Origin: Siphonodentalium dalli | Taxonomy: Eukaryota > Mollusca > Scaphopoda > Gadilida > Siphonodentaliidae | Direction: 5' to 3' | NCBI GenBank assembly: GCA_032622095.1 | Contig: CP136068.1 | Span: forward strand, 164,507,465 to 164,571,464 | DNA: 64,000 nucleotides | Shown here: piece by piece, positions 59,408 through 64,000 of the stretch | Numbering within the stretch: position 1 is the first letter of the stretch | How the letters are laid out: every line of letters begins with the position of its first letter | Program-made: the position numbers and the translations under genes | Notes under the pieces: generated by a model | Told to the model about the DNA's origin: nothing | The model's input: the letters and a program-made list of their open reading frames with translations, nothing else | The model's database searches: none

Positions 59408-60745
59408 TATTGATTTCGCGGTGGACACGTCCATTTTGGTACCCATTTACAATATTTTTTACCATTTTTATGAATACTCTTTAATGATATGGTATTAATC
59501 ACTGACATGCTCAAGTAACAATGCTCTTTAAAAGAGGTCACACCAACTTAAGGGAATCGTCGCTGCTCGGAACCTTTCACCATAATCAATCTTGGAATTA
59601 ATATATAACATCCACAACAGTACAGTTGGTTATATAAAACGAATTTGGTTCCTGAAATGGACAACTTAGTTTTTAACTAAAACGATCCGACATATATCTC
59701 TTTAAAGAATTTTGCACGCACCTAAATTGTGATTTCGCTGGGTAATTACGTCATACCGGAGCTCGCCGTTGTGACATGTTTATGGTACTTCAGACCAGCG
59801 GCAGCCATCTTGGGGTAGACTGCACAATTGTATTCAGTACCATAACATGTAATTGTGTCCCATAATCAGGCATATATGCTGCACGGACAGTCTAACATGC
59901 GGATAAGACCGCATATAAGGACTCTTACTTATATTGTGATAAACTGGTAACATAGCTTGTCGGTTATAGCATACATTGTCGCATTAAATTTATTTTTTAT
60001 ACTAATATAAACACAACTTTCTCCCCTTATGATATCCCTACCACCATGTGAACGCGCGTCGTTGTTATAATAATTAATTTCGCGGCGGAAACGACATATT
60101 TGATACTCATTTACGATATTTCTACAACTTCATGAAAACTCTTTAAAGGTATTGTATTATTCACTGACATGCTGAAGCAACAACGCTCTTTAAAAAAGCT
60201 CATACTAACTTAAGGGAATGGCCGCAGCTCGGAACCATTCACCATAATCTATCTTGGAATTAATAAATAATATCCACATCCCAACAATACAGTTGGTTAT
60301 ATAAAACGAATTTGGTTTCTGGAATCGACAACTTAGTTTTTGAATAAAACGCATCCGATATATATCTCTTTAAAGAAATTTTGCACGCACCTAACTTGTG
60401 ACGTCACTGGGTAAGTACGTCATAACGGAGCCCGTCGTTGTGACGGTGTTTGTTTAACGTCTGGTACTTCAGACCAGCGGCCGCCATCTTGGGGTAGACT
60501 GCACATTTGTATTCAGTACCATAACATATGAAGTGTGTTCCATAATCAGGCATATATGCTGCACGGACAATCATACATTACGGAAGAGACCGCATATAAG
60601 TACTCTGACTTATTTTCTTATAAAAAGGTAACATAGCTTTTCGGTTATAGCATACATTGTCACATGAAATTGATTTTTTTTTTATAAATATATAACTTTA
60701 TAAGCACAACTCCCCCTTATGATTTCCCTACCACCACGTAAACGC
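59408..60745. repeat. 669-bp tandem duplication
   Basis: The segment starting TTGATTTCGCGGTGGACACG recurs from 60077 (TTAATTTCGCGGCGGAAACG). Matching blocks follow in order: ACTTAAGGGAAT, CAGTTGGTTATATAAAACGA, TTTGCACGCACCTAA, CAGACCAGCGG and CATCTTGGGGTAGACTGCAC. Identity by eye is about 80-85%. No coding frame is shared. Confidence 0.85.
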
Positions 60746-60842
60746 GCCTCGTTCATCGCACGAATCTCGTGTTAATATATCGTGTAAAAACTAAACAACG
60801 GACTCTCGTTCGCGCGGGTTGTCGTCTTTTATTTGTTCGAAC

Positions 60843-61133
60843 TAATGTGTTTATGAATATGATGTTCTGTTCTATAACGTCTGAGGTATACGCAGTTGTA
60901 AATAAATAAATACTTTGTTTATTGATGGGACGGATTAAACGCGATAAACAAAACGATGATCGCTCCGACCTGACAAGGTGAGTCACTACTTATATTCCAT
61001 GTGTAAGAATCATGTTTTTGATGCCATTTGAATATACAATTTTTGAGAATACGTGTAACACTTTGAGAGTATTCTCTATTCCCACCAAATATCCACAGAG
61101 GGTTTCACATGGCTTTCACAACAAACATGGACT
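60843..61133. repeat. Dispersed repeat, copy 2
   Basis: Counterpart of 51925-52192, in the same orientation. Confidence 0.65.
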
Positions 61134-61336
61134 TTATAAATATAAGATATAAATGATACTTGTGTCAAATACATGAGCCATGTATGATGATGGGAGAACA
61201 TTAAACATAGTATCGGAGACCACGTGGATTTCAAAATCAGACCTAGAATCCGTATAATCTCGATTTAGCCCCGCCCCGTAATTGGTTTTTGATTCTGAAT
61301 CCAGATTCTCCCACCAAAATAACGACTCTGAGGTCA

Positions 61337-61740
61337 TTAACCCTTTACTCAACAAAGCGGCCAAAAACGCCCAATTAAAGCTTCAACAGCCTAAAATATC
61401 TTCGGTCTGTCTCAATAACACCATACAAATATGGATCCATATCATTGGAACCGGTTCATTGACTACATTGTGATGGTTACAGTTATGCCCTGTGCCAATG
61501 CATTCTCTTATATATGCGAGTCGACCATAGGTCGCCTCGCATATATAAGACAATGCATTGGCCTAACAAAAATTCTTTTTTTTAACACTTTTGACCATTT
61601 TTTCTTACATTCTTTAACAATTATATATATTTTTTCTACATTCTTTGACAATTTTATCATTTTTAATGTGTTAAGCCAATGCATTCTCTTATATATGCGA
61701 GGCGACAGGCACAGGGCCGTTCTGTTGGGTAAAGGGTTAA
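61337..61740. mobile_element. TTAA-target MITE, second full copy
   Basis: Same termini as the element at 53206, with one TIR mismatch, and TTAA on both sides. The first hairpin is complete (61493-61561). The second is cut after GCGAGGCGAC, having lost its right arm, a deletion typical of replication across a hairpin. Confidence 0.85.
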
Positions 61741-61980
61741 TCTGATCAGGAATCAGGGAGCTAAATGTGTTCTAGAGTCGGGGAGCGAGTACACCGTGGA
61801 ATGCTAAAGGTGAAGGTAACTGAATAATGACCTTCACCTGATACACGCGATACGTTATTAAAGGATGACATCGCGTTTATTTGTTTAATTCTTGTTCCGG
61901 TCAATCGACGGGACGGTCGCATTGTGCTTGACGCACGAACCGTTGATTGACCGTGAGTTTTTTGTCGGGCTTGGCTGGAC

Positions 61981-62727
61981 ATGGATAGCTTAATCCCCAT
62001 CCAAGTTCCCAACATGCTGAGCTCTTTCCAGTCTGCCTATTGTGTCAGCTGGCATGTCCATGCTAACGCGGACAGGCTGGATGTGGTACTGGAGTACCAG
62101 GTCACGTCGCCAGGACTCTCTGCCGGCCGTGGCTCGGAGGAACAGACTGGAATCCACCAGTCGGGTGCCAACCAGAAGACACAGACCGGGATCAGCAGGA
62201 AGAAGACCAAGACTCCTGCACGACGCCGAAGAGACGCAGACAGGAGGGCCAGGTGGAGAAAGGGGAAAGCTGAGAGACGCCCAGCTCCCCTCCACTTGGC
62301 CCCCGGACAAGAAGAACAGCCAGTCGACCAAGCTACTACCACCAGCAGAAACAGGGACGCGAATATCATCCCCGATGTCCCTGTCGTCGACGTGGAGATG
62401 GAAACACCAGCCAGCCAATCTCCACCAGGGACGGAAACCACCACCTCCGTCCCTGTGACGCCGAAGTATGAAGAGAAGCCGGCGTCGCCAAAACCACACA
62501 GAGACCGTATAGAAGAAGAGCGATCACGTCTCAAGGCAGAGATTCTACACTACCACTCAGCAGGAATGACGTATCCAGTCACCAACTACGAATTCTTCCT
62601 GCTGATGGATCGCCAGGTGTATAGAGGGCCAGACGAGCGGGACCCTACACAGGGAAAGGCCACAGTTATCAATGGTGACCAAATCGGCTTCTCCCGAAAA
62701 CCACCACTACCAACAAAAAAGAAATAG
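61981..62727 (+). CDS. Unrecognised basic protein, 248 aa, of a repeated family
   Basis: The frame opens MDSLIPIQVPNMLSSFQSAY then CVSWHVHANADRLDVVLEY, an ordered N-terminal block. A strongly basic segment (RKKTKTPARRRRDADRRARW) follows, then a Pro/Thr/Ser-rich linker (about 120-165) and a C-terminal block (EERSRLKAEILHYHSAG, YEFFLLMDRQVYRGPDERD). An AATAAA at 62779 follows the stop. A decayed paralogue lies at 32840-33600 on the other strand, with shared flanks on both sides, so this is probably an ORF of an unidentified mobile element rather than a single-copy gene. The basic segment suggests nucleic-acid binding. I do not recognise the family. Confidence 0.6.
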   Translation: MDSLIPIQVPNMLSSFQSAYCVSWHVHANADRLDVVLEYQVTSPGLSAGRGSEEQTGIHQSGANQKTQTGISRKKTKTPARRRRDADRRARWRKGKAERRPAPLHLAPGQEEQPVDQATTTSRNRDANIIPDVPVVDVEMETPASQSPPGTETTTSVPVTPKYEEKPASPKPHRDRIEEERSRLKAEILHYHSAGMTYPVTNYEFFLLMDRQVYRGPDERDPTQGKATVINGDQIGFSRKPPLPTKKK

Positions 62728-62860
62728 AATTCTTATGTAAACAAATTGCTATTTTCTTTTTTTCCTTGATTTTGTCTGAATAAAGGCCAAAATATGAGGG
62801 GTTAAGGGGAGGACCACACGGTCCTTCCGACAATCCCGGGGTTAGCCACCCCCAAACCAT
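62728..62860 (+). other. 3' UTR-like segment shared with the paralogue at 32840
   Basis: Contains the AATAAA and, near 62835, the complement-matched GGGGTTAGCC/GGCTAACCCC block present beside the minus-strand copy. Confidence 0.6.
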
Positions 62861-62864
62861 TCCC

Positions 62865-63907
62865 TATATTTATATGATTTGTACATCATATCTTAATAAT
62901 TTAAACTGGTGAATGGGGGAATGGATTTTTGTGAGCGGGAAATTTATTTAACTAGCTGCTGTAGTTTTCCAGATCAAATTTGGCTGTGGGATAGCCCTGT
63001 CGTACAGTTGGGGATTTATTGTAAAAAGTAAACACATGTCCTATGATTTTTCTTGCATTTTCGAGATCAACTGGTGTCAATATAGCTGTGTAAACACCAC
63101 TGGTATGGCATGCAGGCTTCAATTCAGTGAATTTGGCCGAAACGTTAACACTGTCGCATATGGGAAACCATTTAGTTCAGTGATTCCATCACCGGTCGAA
63201 CAATCACTGTGTGTAAGCCTGTACTCGAGGATTTGCCTTTCTTCGGAGAAATGCTACTACTTTCTTCGGATATTCAAATATTTTCGTCAATTTGGACTGC
63301 GGTACCTTTGTGCAAACGACGTTTTCACACACTAAATCAGAATATTTTCTTCCAGATCTTCTTTTCAATTGGGGATTAGGAAGAGCGTTTCAAAGATATT
63401 CATCATTTAGTTGTCAAATTTATCCAACCGGAGGATAAAATGTGATACTGGGAAGCCCCCTTAAATTCATGCTATGCTGCACACAGTGAGTACATTCCAT
63501 TGTGAGAACATCACACTTGTGTACAGAAGTCGGTTGGAACACGTAGAAATAAATTGTTGTTAAGATAATCGATGGTTTAGGATAACTTGACTGTTAGTAG
63601 AGTCGCTTATGTACTTCCGTGGGAATTTTTTTAACAAATGTAGAGACTATGATATTATGATAGGGTATCACTTACATTGTCCGAAAAAGTTTGTTAGACT
63701 TCATGGGTCCGCGACTGGAGGGAATTATGACGTCACAAATATGACGTCATTGTCAGTTCAGTTCAGGTGTAGGGTTGTCCTAAGAACTGATGGAATCTGC
63801 GTATATTTCTTAATTGGTATACATTGTTTTCAGTAAGGGCAAGTCATCAATAGTAGTTCTCAAAGTACAGTACCCAAATTCACGGGAAAATATTATTCTA
63901 GTCAAAG
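62865..63907. other. Non-coding spacer
   Basis: Frames at 63036-63335 and 63609-63836 show no domain. Nothing else seen. Confidence 0.45.
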
Positions 63908-64000
63908 ATGGCTGCCAAAATGGCTCCAGAAAATCAACAATTTTGCGATTTTCAAGAATCTCATGTAAATGATCTTCTGTTTGGTGGCGACTGCGAATTG
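63908..64000 (+). CDS. Possible start of a gene cut by the window edge
   Basis: An ATG in a good context (AAAGATGG) opens 31 codons without a stop to the last base, beginning MAAKMAPENQQFCDFQESHV. Too short to identify. It could be a first exon, a mobile-element ORF or chance. Confidence 0.3.
   Translation, partial: MAAKMAPENQQFCDFQESHVNDLLFGGDCEL

Noticed and set aside
1-64000. tRNA or rRNA genes
   Set aside because: No T-arm/B-box motif in a cloverleaf setting and no rRNA-like block was noticed while reading; a tRNAscan-SE run would settle it.

Overview
This is eukaryotic nuclear DNA with no operon structure. It is AT-rich and dominated by decayed mobile elements and satellites. The few genes have GT-AG introns, Kozak-type starts and AATAAA signals. 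The mix of elements points to an animal: L1-like LINEs with an APE endonuclease, a Penelope-like GIY-YIG fragment, hAT, a PIF/Harbinger-like family, and TTAA-target and TA-target MITEs. A Gly/Tyr-rich secreted protein and repeats containing 'GGAGTTATGGCCCTTT' suggest a lophotrochozoan, probably a mollusc. That placement is inference from the sequence and was not searched.

Layout. 0-6.4 kb: TTAA-type MITEs with long palindromes, a 2-kb block of a 30-bp satellite in alternating orientation bounded by inverted ends, a small TIR element, and a 1-kb array of 38-bp repeats. 6.5-12.35 kb: the most interesting unit, a 5.8-kb DNA transposon with perfect 34-bp TIRs and six mirror-arranged copies of a 21-bp motif. 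It carries two adjacent genes, a spliced F-box/LRR protein and a 726-aa DDE-type transposase-like protein. 12.4-22 kb: MITEs, foldback elements, a LINE 3' end, and a LINE ORF1 broken by two insertions. 22.5-29.35 kb: a decayed LINE on the minus strand, split by a hAT remnant that still shows a BED finger and a dimerisation domain, and by a poly(A) retro-insertion. 29.35-37 kb: mostly non-coding, plus one copy of an unrecognised repeated gene, a Penelope-like GIY-YIG fragment and degenerate tandem repeats. 37.35-46.2 kb: a second L1-like LINE on the minus strand (ORF1, endonuclease, RT), opened by an opposite-strand LINE fragment and by two copies of one Harbinger-like element. 46.5-51.2 kb: a Gly/Tyr-rich secreted-protein gene preceded by three degenerate copies of its signal-peptide exon, then a decayed satellite field. 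51.2-64 kb: minisatellites, TTAA and TA MITEs, a 669-bp tandem duplication, an intact copy of the unrecognised repeated gene, and a possible ORF running off the right edge.

Only four reading frames look like candidates for function today: the F-box/LRR and transposase-like pair (6.8-10.9 kb), the secreted Gly/Tyr protein (48.3 kb), and the 248-aa unrecognised protein (62 kb). Most other long frames are products of satellite periodicity (30, 38 or 45 bp) or antisense shadows of LINE genes.
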